A DNA stretch of 50,208 bases from Clostridiales bacterium (GTDB lineage Bacteria; Bacillota; Clostridia; Christensenellales; Aristaeellaceae), in the NCBI GenBank assembly GCA_012523405.1, contig JAAYIN010000009.1, forward strand, positions 1-50,208, read 5' to 3'. The translations under genes were made by a program, and so were the position numbers. The first letter of the stretch is position 1; every line of letters begins with the position of its first letter. Under the pieces are notes generated by a model. It saw only the letters and a program-made list of their open reading frames with translations, was not told where the DNA came from and searched no databases. Positions 1-8,132 of this stretch are shown here, piece after piece.

Positions 1-345
1 CGCCCCAAAATGGGTCAAGACTCCAGACCCTCGCTAGAGAGCTTCACTCTCTTATTTTCCCATAACAGGATCAGGTGAACGCTTCGCTCCCTCACTCGCC
101 CCAAAATGGGTCAAGACTCCAGACCCTTGCTAGAGAGCTTCGCTCTCTTATTTTCCCATAACAGGATCAGGTGAACGCTTCGCTCCCTCACTCGCCCCAA
201 AATGGGTCAAGACTCCAGACCCTCGCAGGGAGCTTCGCTCTCTTATTTTCCAATAACAGGATCAGGCGAACGCTTCGCTCCCTCACTCGCCCCAAAATGG
301 GTCAAGACCCCAGACCCTTGCTAGAGAGCTTCGCTCCTTTATTTC
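1..345. repeat. 96-bp tandem repeat, three full copies plus a partial fourth
   Basis: Units begin at 1, 97, 193 and 288, each opening with CGCCCCAAAATGGGTCAAG. The first two periods are exactly 96 bp and the third is 95 bp. Each unit carries GAGAGCTTCGCTCTC-type and GGGGC/GCCCC-type inverted repeats. The array lies downstream of the leftmost gene (stop at 405, minus strand), so it would be transcribed as its 3' untranslated region. No gene is supported between 1 and 404; the frames that stay open here are repeat artefacts. Confidence 0.9.
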
Positions 346-359
346 CCCCATTATGGGGT

Positions 360-410
360 CAAGGGGGCTTTGTCCCCTTGCAGGGGTGTAGGGGGCAGAG
401 CCCCCTACCT
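360..410. repeat. GC-rich hairpin repeat abutting a stop codon
   Basis: A run of short inverted repeats (GGGGGCTTTGTCCCC, then TAGGGGGCAGAGCCCCCTA) directly follows the 96-bp array and reaches the stop codon of the MacB-like gene at 405. It resembles the first part of the hairpin repeat at 4813-4890. Confidence 0.6.
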
Positions 411-1598
411 CTTCGTTAAACGCCCCCATATGCTGCCTAGGATCAGAGCGCAAGCGCCGCAGCTCCAGGCGATGAGTTCGCGGAAGAACTGAAGACGTAG
501 GAGCTCGGGGGTGCGCCACGCGGCGGCGGTTGCGGGCTTTTGCCATACGTTCCAGAAGGCGTTTTGGATGTCCTTTGGCTCAACGAGTATGGCAGGAATC
601 CACTCGGGGAAGGTGTATACGGGATTGATGAGCAGGACGAAGAGCTGAGCGAGGGCGTAGACGCAGACGACGTACCCGATCAGGAGTATCAAGCCGCGCC
701 AGCCAACCCACCATAGTAGGTTTTTAGCGTAGTTGGTAACGAGCTTAGTCTTGTAGCTGGCGGCAAGCTCCAGGAAAGAACGGTTGAGTAGCCGCAAGAA
801 GAATAAGCCGATCACCATGCCGCAGATGACCAATAAGAGCCTGAGGGGCATGGCGGCGTTCATGCGTTCTTTGGATAGGCTGATGGTTGTGCCGGCCGCG
901 CCGAAGCTTTGAATGCCGTTTTGGAATGCCGCCCAACCGCCTGCACCCTTAATGGGCTCAGCTTCGTAGATCAGCTCGGTGAGGGGCATGGCGCTCTTTT
1001 CAAGGGCGCGGTAGGGCACGTAGAAGGAATACTCCATTTCGTCGCCAACCTGCTTTTTGTTCCTGACGATGCCGATGATGGTATATGCCTGATCGGCGAT
1101 CATGATCTCCTCACCAACGGGCTCGGCGTACTTGAATAGGGCAACGGCGAGCTGCTCGTCAACGAGCGCAACGCGAGTACCCATTTTGAATTCATCGGGA
1201 TAGATAAGGCGCCCTGTGTATAGCAAAATGTCCTTGAGTGCAAGGTAGGTCTGCTCGATGCCCACGAGCCTTGCGCTGACGCTTTCGCCGTCCTCCACCG
1301 ATACGACTGCGGGCTGCCCAATGGCGTATAACGAACCATTTTTGCAGGAGCCGTCAAGCATTTTGGTGACCTCATCGGCGGTCAGGCGCACGTCTTTGAG
1401 CGCGGTGTTGAGTAGCGCTGCGGGCTGGGTTTCGTCCTGGGTATCCTGCTTTTGCTCCACTAAATCGGGGGCGCGGTATGCGAACTGGAAATGCGAATCA
1501 ACGGCGTTGACTTGCAGCCAGGCATAGAGTATCACCGCCGAGAAGATGAGCAGCAGGATCAGCCGCCGCTTGTTTTCATGTAAAGTCGCTTTTAGCAT
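405..1598 (-). CDS. MacB/FtsX-like membrane protein with an extracellular periplasmic-core-type domain
   Basis: This 397-residue protein has one N-terminal membrane helix (about residues 11-31), an extracellular domain (about 35-245) and three C-terminal membrane helices (about 250-270, 300-325 and 372-392). That is the topology of MacB/FtsX-type ABC permeases. The segment around 100-200 ('GTRVALVDEQLAVALF', 'YTIIGIVRNKK', 'YSFYVPYRAL') is typical of the MacB periplasmic-core domain. It is the last gene of a four-gene operon and starts only 3 nt after the adaptor gene's stop. No MacB-type ATPase lies beside it, so its energy source is unclear. It may be an assembly or mechanical partner of the adaptor rather than a complete exporter. 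The family assignment is moderately sure; the substrate is unknown. Confidence 0.7.
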   Translation of the reverse strand: MLKATLHENKRRLILLLIFSAVILYAWLQVNAVDSHFQFAYRAPDLVEQKQDTQDETQPAALLNTALKDVRLTADEVTKMLDGSCKNGSLYAIGQPAVVSVEDGESVSARLVGIEQTYLALKDILLYTGRLIYPDEFKMGTRVALVDEQLAVALFKYAEPVGEEIMIADQAYTIIGIVRNKKQVGDEMEYSFYVPYRALEKSAMPLTELIYEAEPIKGAGGWAAFQNGIQSFGAAGTTISLSKERMNAAMPLRLLLVICGMVIGLFFLRLLNRSFLELAASYKTKLVTNYAKNLLWWVGWRGLILLIGYVVCVYALAQLFVLLINPVYTFPEWIPAILVEPKDIQNAFWNVWQKPATAAAWRTPELLRLQFFRELIAWSCGACALILGSIWGRLTKR

Positions 1599-1601
1599 CT
1601 T

Positions 1602-2963
1602 TTACTCCACATACTCCATTACGGGTTTGCCATCTTCAACAGCGCGGTCTGCACTGTCAATGATGCTCATGTAGTTCATCTCCTCTTGGATGCTCACGGC
1701 GGTATCGCTTCGGTCAATGACGTTCACGGTCATCTTTTTCGCCACCATATTGCTGGAGGAAAGGAATCCGCCGTATTGGTATTCTGCAATAAATATATAC
1801 TCGCTTTCGCCCTCTGAGCGAAGAGCTGAGGCGGGGATGATGGTCGCGGATTTCTTAGCGCGGAATACGATCTTCGCCTCCGTGCTGCCTGCCTGCAGGA
1901 GCTTGCTCATGCCGCCTGCGTTGCGCAGGATATCGCTTGTCAGCTCCATATGCGCATACCTACGGCCGTCGGTTTCGTCAATCACCTCGGTGACGGTGGT
2001 CTTGTAGGTCTCATAGTCGCCTGCCACCTCGACCTTTGCGCCTGCGGCCACGTCCTTTTTCAGGTCGGTGATATCCACGCGCAGGATGGGCGCATCCTCT
2101 TTTTTAGCGATGACAAATGCGCTCTTTGTGCCGTCGTATGGATCGCCTGATTTGAGGTCAAGCTCCACAATATAGCCCTCGCTTGTTGCGGTGACATTGG
2201 TCAGGCTCTGCTTGGCGTCCAGTAGCTCAACCATCTTGTCGCTGATCTCTTCCAGCTCATCGGCGATTTTATTGCGGTCGTTGATGTAGGTGAACACCTC
2301 ATCCTTGACCTTGATCTGGCGATTTTCATAGCTGTCAAAGAAATCCTTGCGAGCGGTGTCAAATGTGCTCTTTGCACTCACAGCGGTGCTGATGAGCGAG
2401 GTAACCTCGTCGCTCGCCTTTTCCTTCTGTGCCTTCGCCGCCCATTGGCTCTGGTCAAAGGTCAGCTCAATGCCTTCCTTCGCTGCGCCAAGGCGTGCGT
2501 CGCTCTCAGCTTTGGAGAGCGCATCCTGCTTTTCGATCATGATGTCATACAGATCGTTTTGTTTGCTCTGTTTGCTGGTCTTGCGATTCTTGATATCAAG
2601 GTCGATAAGCGCCTGCGCCTTCTCATTGTAGTTCTTGAGCAGCTCGGCTTCCTTCGTATCATAGTCGTTGACCTTCGCCGTGAAGATCGTATCGCCCACC
2701 TCCACATACAGGCCCTTTTTGACATAGACCTTGTCGACGGTGACGGGGTAGTCCTTCGCCTTGTTAAGCGTGATCTCCGTTTTCACAGGGAAATGCGGCG
2801 CAGCCTCCACAGAGATTTTCTGCTCGATACGTCCGCTGGTTGACTGCACCAGCTTGACCTTTGGGGTGGTGATGGTTTGTATTGTGCGTGAAAAGTACAT
2901 ACACAGCGACACAATCACCGCCAGGATCAGCAGTGCCTTGAGTGCTTTATTCTTCTTACTCAT
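1602..2963 (-). CDS. HlyD-like membrane fusion (adaptor) protein
   Basis: This 453-residue protein has one N-terminal membrane anchor (about residues 9-29), a short beta/lipoyl-like segment ('VDKVYVKKGLYVEVGDTIF', about 77-95), a long Lys/Glu/Ala-rich coiled coil (about 105-270), a second half-motif ('VTATSEGYIVELDLKSGDPY'), and a C-terminal beta-rich region. This order is the signature of HlyD/MacA-type adaptors, which bridge an inner-membrane transporter to the outside. It sits 14 nt after the upstream permease gene and 3 nt before the MacB-like gene, so adaptor and MacB-like protein very probably work together. Co-transcription with importer-type permeases is unusual. Alternative: a general efflux adaptor unrelated to the SBP family. 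Confidence 0.82.
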   Translation of the reverse strand: MSKKNKALKALLILAVIVSLCMYFSRTIQTITTPKVKLVQSTSGRIEQKISVEAAPHFPVKTEITLNKAKDYPVTVDKVYVKKGLYVEVGDTIFTAKVNDYDTKEAELLKNYNEKAQALIDLDIKNRKTSKQSKQNDLYDIMIEKQDALSKAESDARLGAAKEGIELTFDQSQWAAKAQKEKASDEVTSLISTAVSAKSTFDTARKDFFDSYENRQIKVKDEVFTYINDRNKIADELEEISDKMVELLDAKQSLTNVTATSEGYIVELDLKSGDPYDGTKSAFVIAKKEDAPILRVDITDLKKDVAAGAKVEVAGDYETYKTTVTEVIDETDGRRYAHMELTSDILRNAGGMSKLLQAGSTEAKIVFRAKKSATIIPASALRSEGESEYIFIAEYQYGGFLSSSNMVAKKMTVNVIDRSDTAVSIQEEMNYMSIIDSADRAVEDGKPVMEYVE

Positions 2964-2977
2964 CTATTCGCCCTCCG

Positions 2978-3898
2978 TTATTTCAGCTCACTTAGCTGTA
3001 CGCCAAGGAGGATATCATCTTGGAAATAAATGTAGACCAGCAGCATCGGCAGCAGGTATAGTGCCGCGCCTGCAAATGCGATGCCTGTCGATTCGGTGCT
3101 CATTTGGTTGAACATGACAGACAGAGGCTGCATCGACTGTTTATTCAAGTACACGAGCGGTTGCTCGACCATGTTCCAGCTATCCGCGAAGCTCAGTGCC
3201 GCTGCTGCGCCGATAATGGGGCGGCAAACGGGGATCATCACGTGGAAGAAGCAGCGCAATGATCCTGCGCCATCCATCTGCCCCGCTTCGATGATTTCGT
3301 TTGGAATGCCGACCATGAACTGCCGAATTAGGAACAGGTAAAAGGGCGAGAAGATCATGGGCAGTATAACCGCCCACTGGGTATTGAGAAGCCCCAGCGC
3401 CCTCAGCGTCATGACGCTTGGTGCCATCGTGACCTGAAAGGGCAATATCATCAGCACCAGCACGATGAAGAAGATCAGGTCTCGGCCGCGGAATATGAAT
3501 CTACTGAGCGCGTACGCCGTCAGCGGAATCACAAACGCCTGTCCAAGCAATATCGCCGCGCCGTACATCGCCGAGTTACAAAAGAGCTTGAGGTACTCGG
3601 GCTCTTCAATCAGTATCGTGTAGTACTGCCGCAGGCTCACCTGCGCGGGCGAAAAGAGGATATCCATCCATTTGGTTTGGTCATAGCTATTTCTGCCAGC
3701 CAGATACGTCGTGATCTCGCTCTTGGGGAAGAACGAGTACAGGAACGTGAACACGATCGGTATCAGCATCACCACGGCGATAATCGTCAGGATCACAAAC
3801 GTGAGCGGTCTTGCTCGCTTGATCTGAGCGATGAGATGGCGGATGCGGTTTCGCTTATGCCTACGCTTCCCAATGGGGGTTGTTTCCAGCTTCGTCAT
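2978..3898 (-). CDS. Carbohydrate-type ABC transporter permease (UgpE/LacG family)
   Basis: This 306-residue inner-membrane permease has about six membrane helices after a basic N-terminal tail ('GKRRHKRNRIRH'). The cytoplasmic EAA loop, which docks on the ATPase, is visible at about residues 201-224 ('EIIEAGQMDGAGSLRCFF'). It is the second subunit of a heterodimer with the gene 13 nt upstream. A strong site GGAGGTGATGAC precedes the ATG. Members of this family import sugars or related solutes with an SBP and an ATPase. No ATPase gene is present in the window, which fits the common Bacillota arrangement of one shared MsmX-like ATPase encoded elsewhere. Confidence 0.9.
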   Translation of the reverse strand: MTKLETTPIGKRRHKRNRIRHLIAQIKRARPLTFVILTIIAVVMLIPIVFTFLYSFFPKSEITTYLAGRNSYDQTKWMDILFSPAQVSLRQYYTILIEEPEYLKLFCNSAMYGAAILLGQAFVIPLTAYALSRFIFRGRDLIFFIVLVLMILPFQVTMAPSVMTLRALGLLNTQWAVILPMIFSPFYLFLIRQFMVGIPNEIIEAGQMDGAGSLRCFFHVMIPVCRPIIGAAAALSFADSWNMVEQPLVYLNKQSMQPLSVMFNQMSTESTGIAFAGAALYLLPMLLVYIYFQDDILLGVQLSELK

Positions 3899-3911
3899 GT
3901 CATCACCTCCA

Positions 3912-4763
3912 TCATACAGTGTCGCCCTGACGGACGGCCTTTGTGCTATACATCATCAAAAACAGCGCGATAACAATCACCGCAAACGAATACGCCGCAG
4001 TGGTTACGTCCTGATAGTCAAGCTTTGCGAATTTATTGTTCATGTAATGCTGGAGCGTATAAATACTGATATCGGGGTATGCACCGCCGATGAAGTATAC
4101 CTCCTTGAATATCTTAAATGCATTGACAATCGCGAGCACCAGCACCAAAAATGCCGTCGGCAATATCTGAGGCAGCGTGATGGAGAATTCGCGCCTGAAA
4201 TATCCCGCGCCCTCCAGGCTCGCATACTCATACAGCGACTCCGGCACTGCCTGAAGCGCCGCCGTAAAGATAACCACACTAAAGCCAAGGTTTTTCCAAA
4301 TGTACAGCAGGACGATCGGCACGCGCAGCGCGCTTCCCTCCAGCCAAAACACGCGGTCATAGCCCAGCATCACGACCAGCCGATTGATCACCCCGCCATA
4401 GTCAAACATCAGCAGCCAGATAATCAGCATCGCAGAGGAGGGCATCAGATACGGCATCAGCAGCGCATTGCGGAAAAACCCATCCCCTGCAATGCGCTTT
4501 CTAAGCATAGACGCCAGCACAAACGAAAACACGAAAATAGCCGGCGCACACAGCAGCGACAATTCCAGCGTATTTCTCAGCCCTCTTTGGAATATCTCGT
4601 TTTGCCACACGCGCAGATAGTTATCAAATCCAACAAAATTGTTATTAATCGTGCCGTCAGTCAAGCTAAACCATATCCCCCAACCAAACGGGACAAGGTA
4701 GAACGCCAACAGCCCGATTAGTCCGGGCAGCAAGTAAAGCCAAACCGTCTTCTTTCGAAACAT
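3912..4763 (-). CDS. Carbohydrate-type ABC transporter permease (UgpA/LacF family)
   Basis: This 283-residue permease has six predicted membrane helices and begins with the family-typical 'LYLLPGLIGLLAFYLVPF'. The EAA loop is at about residues 179-198 ('EYASLEGAGYFRREFSITLP'). It pairs with the following permease to form the channel. It is the first gene of the operon running to 405 and lies 457 bp downstream of SBP-1. That gap holds hairpin repeats, so the operon may be fed by readthrough from SBP-1 or by its own weak promoter. Of the 13 binding proteins in the window only SBP-1 is adjacent, which makes it the best candidate partner. Confidence 0.9.
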   Translation of the reverse strand: MFRKKTVWLYLLPGLIGLLAFYLVPFGWGIWFSLTDGTINNNFVGFDNYLRVWQNEIFQRGLRNTLELSLLCAPAIFVFSFVLASMLRKRIAGDGFFRNALLMPYLMPSSAMLIIWLLMFDYGGVINRLVVMLGYDRVFWLEGSALRVPIVLLYIWKNLGFSVVIFTAALQAVPESLYEYASLEGAGYFRREFSITLPQILPTAFLVLVLAIVNAFKIFKEVYFIGGAYPDISIYTLQHYMNNKFAKLDYQDVTTAAYSFAVIVIALFLMMYSTKAVRQGDTV

Positions 4764-4791
4764 TTACTAAAGGCTCCAATCCTTCCATGCC

Positions 4792-4797
4792 ATCATA
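4792..4797 (-). promoter_or_regulatory. Possible extended -10 for the permease operon
   Basis: Read on the minus strand, TGCTATGAT lies about 28 nt upstream of the first permease start. It has an extended -10 (TGnTATGAT) but no recognisable -35. This is weak evidence. Confidence 0.3.
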
Positions 4798-4812
4798 GCA
4801 CGGGAAAAGTGG

Positions 4813-4890
4813 CAGGGGCTTTGCCCCTGCACCCCACCAAAGGGACTAAGCCCCTTTGGAAACCCAAATCTGCGCTTCGCGCAGGGTTGG
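4813..4890. repeat. Dispersed three-hairpin repeat
   Basis: The element carries CAGGGGC-TTT-GCCCCTG (4813-4829), an AAAGGG...CCCTTT stem and TGCGC-TTC-GCGCA (4871-4883). Near-identical copies occur three times at 10553-10850 and once inverted at 47508-47585. Its translated frames ('GLPKGLSPFGG') recur only because the DNA repeats. The rest of the 4764-5220 gap up to about 5035 holds nothing recognisable. Confidence 0.85.
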
Positions 4891-5035
4891 GTGGGAAAGT
4901 GACAAGTGTGTGAGGGGGTGGGTAGGGGGATTTTTATAGGAGCAAGGTGGTTATCGCGCAAGCAAGGATCAGGTAGTGACATTTGCATTGCCCATCCAAG
5001 TACAATATCCAACCCATTAATATCACCCTGCAAAC

Positions 5036-5220
5036 CCCACGGGAGGTATAGGAGGAGGTGCGCCCCCTCCTATCGACAATCCGAAACCAGCGACAATAGA
5101 AAGGCGACAGCCCCGGTGGTTACGGAACTTTGCGTAGCATGGATTCTCTGCGCCAAATTCTGACCATAAGCGTCGCGAACAAGAATTTGGTGCATTAAAA
5201 GGGCGACAGCCCCAGCGGAG
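5036..5220. repeat. SBP 3' structured element, copy 1
   Basis: First of five copies of a dispersed element that lies between an SBP stop codon and the next feature. Shared landmarks are GGAGGTAT at one end, AATCCGAAACCAGCG in the middle, a TGCGTAGCA hairpin, and GGGCGACAGCCCC near the stop codon. Here the distal stem is CCAAATTCT (5153-5161) pairing with AGAATTTGG (5182-5190). The element ends at the stop codon of SBP-1. Confidence 0.85.
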
Positions 5221-7506
5221 CTATTGCTCTTCTAGCTCCATCATTTGAAGTCTGTTGTCAAGTTCTGTGATCATCTGATCAATCTTGATCGCGCCGTCCG
5301 TGTACTTTTGAATCAGCTGACCAATCTCATCCGAAGCAGCGCCGCTTCCGCGATATATCGGGCTTTGCTTTTGAACGTATAGATAGGGCGCGATGTTCGC
5401 GCGATACTCGGCAAGCTCCTCAGCCGCTGCGTCGTAGCGGTTTGCCTCTTCCTCTTCTATGTAATTCTCCCACTGCTCAATATTCGTTTCGATGAATGGC
5501 TTGTTTTCATCGGAAGCCGCTTCCAACAGCTCCTGCGCATTTTCAAGTGCCTCTGTGAATGCGTCCATATTATTCTGATAATAGTCCGCTTCAAGGGGTT
5601 CATTGTGATCGGGGAAGAAGGTGATATTCACCGTTCGCTTGGTCAGATTATCAAGATAGCTCGTCATATAGGCAATCGCCTGATCCACTCGCTTGGTCTT
5701 GGCATTGATGGCCATGACCGTTAGCTGTGCACCAATGAGCGGCTCATCATCGCCAAAGATCGGCAAGAGCATCGGGGTTGCTTCTTCCACATAGCTATTG
5801 TAAAACTGGCCTACGCTGCAATACGTTGAAAACAAGCTGTTTTGCTCGAAATAATAGATGGTTTGCTCTGCCTCATCGCCTGTGGAATACTCGCTGAAGT
5901 CGATCTGTTCAAAGGCCTCCATCAACTGCCGATACTCAGGCGTATCAAAGCGCAGCGCCTCACCCTTGGCATCCTTATACAGTATGTACTGCTCAAGGAC
6001 AGTGTAGAAGAGCATATCCTTAAAAGATTCTTGCTCAAACAGCTGCACGTCAGGAAATTCATCGGCATAATCATACGTCCAGTTCGCCACGAAATCAAGC
6101 AGCTCTATGACCGTCGCGGGCAGATCGTCCTTCGTGAAACCAATCTCTTCCCACCGATTCATATTCACGCCAAACGTATTGCAGTACATATCAATCGGCA
6201 CGCCGTACAGCTTGCCATCCACCAGCAGCGCGTCCCTGAACTGCGGATACATCTTCTCGATACGCGATGTGATTTCTGGATAGCCGCTTAGATCAAGGCA
6301 ATAGCCCTTCTCGATCAGCTTATCAACGGGCATATAGCTCACGCTAAGCTCAAGCACGTCCAGCATTTGGTTCTCGCTGACCATCGCCTGAGCGATCGTC
6401 TCCAGATCAGAGGTTCTGCTGCCGCTGCCGGCAATATCAACCGCTATGTCCGGATGATTGTTGGTAAATATCTTATGTGCGTCATTGCCTTGCTCGCCGT
6501 AAATCACGAGTGCGCCGTCATTGATGTTCTCGCTATCCAGCTTTCGCATGGTGATGCCTTCATACCCATAGGAGACGTAATAGCCGTCTGCATACAGGAC
6601 ATTCACGTTCATGCCGCCATATGGGGTGTCGCCTGTGTAGGCGCTGAGGCGTACCTCGCCAGTTGCCATATCAAGCGCTTTGATGCGCGTGCTATCGCGG
6701 TAATACACCTGACCATCCGCGTAGCAAATGCCGGTGGTGTAGTAGCCGTCCATCGAGTCTTCACTCTGAAGTGTGGTCGACGAAACAATCTTGTTGCTCT
6801 CGGGGTCAAAGACCGCGATCTTTGCCAGATCGTCATCGGAATCCGAACTGCCGCCCATATACATCGAAGTTTCATCATAAATCAGCACGAGGATTTTTCC
6901 GTCGTCATAGGGAGCCAGATCCCTGATTGCTTCAATTTCAAATGCCTTATGCTCGCCCGTCGTCAGGTTGAGGCGGCCAGCCGCTTGCCGCTGCATTTGC
7001 TGGGTGTAGTCCATTCCTGTGTAGTACAGCCAGCCGCCGCTTTGGAATATATGAAGCTGCTGCAAATATTCGGTGTAATCTTCCTGTACTCTTGACATGG
7101 TGGATATATCCAGCTTCACGTCCTGCACCACAGGCGCATATTCGCCCTGCGCATTGACAAGCTCGCATACGCTGCCGTCACCGATATTAAAACCGTAGAG
7201 CATGCCATTGTACTCAAACAGCGAATTAACAACGATCGTCTCGTTATCATCGTCTGCGATAAAACCCGCATACGTCATCACCTCACCCATCAGCGTTTCC
7301 TCGCTTGACAGCGTTGTGCGGGTGGTGAGCTTTCCGGTAGAATCCAGTAGGTACAGCTGCGACCCAACGGCCGCTACCGCTTCGATGTAGCGATTGTCAT
7401 CCACGCTCGAGATTGCCGCTCCATAGATGATTGTTGCCATCGCAGGGGATAGGGTAGCTAGGATCAGCATGAGGGATAGGGCTATTGATAGTAGTCTTTT
7501 TTTCAT
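5221..7506 (-). CDS. SBP-1: secreted solute-binding protein with propeller-like N-terminus (group A)
   Basis: 761 residues. The signal peptide runs about 1-24 and ends PAMA|T, with no cysteine. Residues about 30-325 hold repeated strand pairs ('GSQLYLLDSTGKLTTRTT', 'GMLYGFNIGDGS', 'GGWLYYTGM', 'GQVYYRDSTRIKALD', 'ADGYYVSYGYEG'), as in beta-propellers. The binding-protein core is about 330-630 ('GALVIYGEQGNDAHKIFTNN', 'GYCLDLSGYPEITSRI', 'VDGKLYGVPI'). A Glu-rich helical hairpin follows (about 645-700), then a last helix ending 'NRLQMMELEEQ'. AGGAG precedes the ATG. It is the only SBP beside the permease operon. The ligand is unknown; absence of sugar-enzyme genes gives no hint. Confidence 0.88.
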   Translation of the reverse strand: MKKRLLSIALSLMLILATLSPAMATIIYGAAISSVDDNRYIEAVAAVGSQLYLLDSTGKLTTRTTLSSEETLMGEVMTYAGFIADDDNETIVVNSLFEYNGMLYGFNIGDGSVCELVNAQGEYAPVVQDVKLDISTMSRVQEDYTEYLQQLHIFQSGGWLYYTGMDYTQQMQRQAAGRLNLTTGEHKAFEIEAIRDLAPYDDGKILVLIYDETSMYMGGSSDSDDDLAKIAVFDPESNKIVSSTTLQSEDSMDGYYTTGICYADGQVYYRDSTRIKALDMATGEVRLSAYTGDTPYGGMNVNVLYADGYYVSYGYEGITMRKLDSENINDGALVIYGEQGNDAHKIFTNNHPDIAVDIAGSGSRTSDLETIAQAMVSENQMLDVLELSVSYMPVDKLIEKGYCLDLSGYPEITSRIEKMYPQFRDALLVDGKLYGVPIDMYCNTFGVNMNRWEEIGFTKDDLPATVIELLDFVANWTYDYADEFPDVQLFEQESFKDMLFYTVLEQYILYKDAKGEALRFDTPEYRQLMEAFEQIDFSEYSTGDEAEQTIYYFEQNSLFSTYCSVGQFYNSYVEEATPMLLPIFGDDEPLIGAQLTVMAINAKTKRVDQAIAYMTSYLDNLTKRTVNITFFPDHNEPLEADYYQNNMDAFTEALENAQELLEAASDENKPFIETNIEQWENYIEEEEANRYDAAAEELAEYRANIAPYLYVQKQSPIYRGSGAASDEIGQLIQKYTDGAIKIDQMITELDNRLQMMELEEQ

Positions 7507-7595
7507 GATGTCTCTCCTTTTTGGCTATCTGCACTTAGAATCATTTATATCATCGTCTTTATGTGAAGATTATGCGATCAAATGTACCAACCCAA

Positions 7596-7624
7596 ATGAT
7601 AGGCTGATTCAAAATCGTTGTCAA
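7596..7624 (-). promoter_or_regulatory. SigA-type promoter of SBP-1
   Basis: On the minus strand TTGACA (7619-7624) and TATCAT (7596-7601) are separated by exactly 17 bp, about 90 nt upstream of the SBP-1 ATG. The sequence CGATTTACTTGAC around the -35 is shared with the SBP-2 promoter. From 7625 to about 7828 nothing else was recognised. Confidence 0.8.
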
Positions 7625-7828
7625 GTAAATCGCTAAAGCTCAGGCATGTATTTACGTTTCCGTCATATTTGACCACTATTGGTGTATTTCGGTCCTCTTG
7701 CTGCGTATCTTGCCTTGGTTTGGCAGCAATCTGCATACGCAGGCATAATGATAAGACGATAAAGCCATGGAAAAACGTGCATTTCTTGGAGAAATTGATA
7801 CAACTTTGAAGTGTAATGGGAACGCATC

Positions 7829-7873
7829 AAAAAGCACATCAAGGTTCATGCGCTCTGCATTTGCTTGATGTGC
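7829..7873 (-). terminator. Intrinsic terminator downstream of SBP-2
   Basis: On the minus strand a perfect 10-bp stem (GCACATCAAG at 7834-7843 with CTTGATGTGC at 7864-7873, 20-nt loop) is followed by TTTTT. SBP-2 transcripts would therefore include the 128-bp repeats before ending here. Confidence 0.7.
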
Positions 7874-7912
7874 CTGGGGATTGATTCAATTGTGGGGAAG
7901 GGGTAGCCCATG

Positions 7913-8132
7913 CGGGGGTACATATGCTGTCCGCCAGCATCAAAGCAAGGGGAAACCCTAACGAACTATGCAAGCTGCGCCAGCACCAAAATGGGGCAAA
8001 GCCCCCGCTAGCATCAAAATGGGGCAACGCCCCCCACTCTAGCGGGTACATATGCTGTCCGCCAGCATCAAAGCAAGGGGAAACCCTAACGAACTATGCA
8101 AGCTGCGCCAGCACCAAAATGGGGCAACGCCC
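7913..8132. repeat. 128-bp tandem repeat, two copies, ending at the SBP-2 stop
   Basis: GTACATATGCTGTCCGCCAG recurs at 7918 and 8046. About 90 bp are essentially identical between copies. Each ends with AAAATGGGGCAA(A/C)GCCCC hairpins, and the last hairpin GGGGCAACGCCCC overlaps the SBP-2 stop codon. The unit is unrelated in sequence to the 190-240-bp element but occupies the same position. Confidence 0.88.

Noticed and set aside
1-345. CRISPR-like periodicity at the left edge
   Set aside because: The whole 96-bp unit is conserved, so there are no repeat-spacer alternations.
3831-4721. 296-codon plus-strand open frame
   Set aside because: It is antisense to two well-supported permease genes, is rich in His/Gln/Arg typical of shadow frames, and has no ribosome site.
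6367-7095. 242-codon plus-strand open frame, and similar ones opposite other SBP genes (for example 32479-33156)
   Set aside because: These are antisense shadows that recur opposite homologous parts of several SBP genes.
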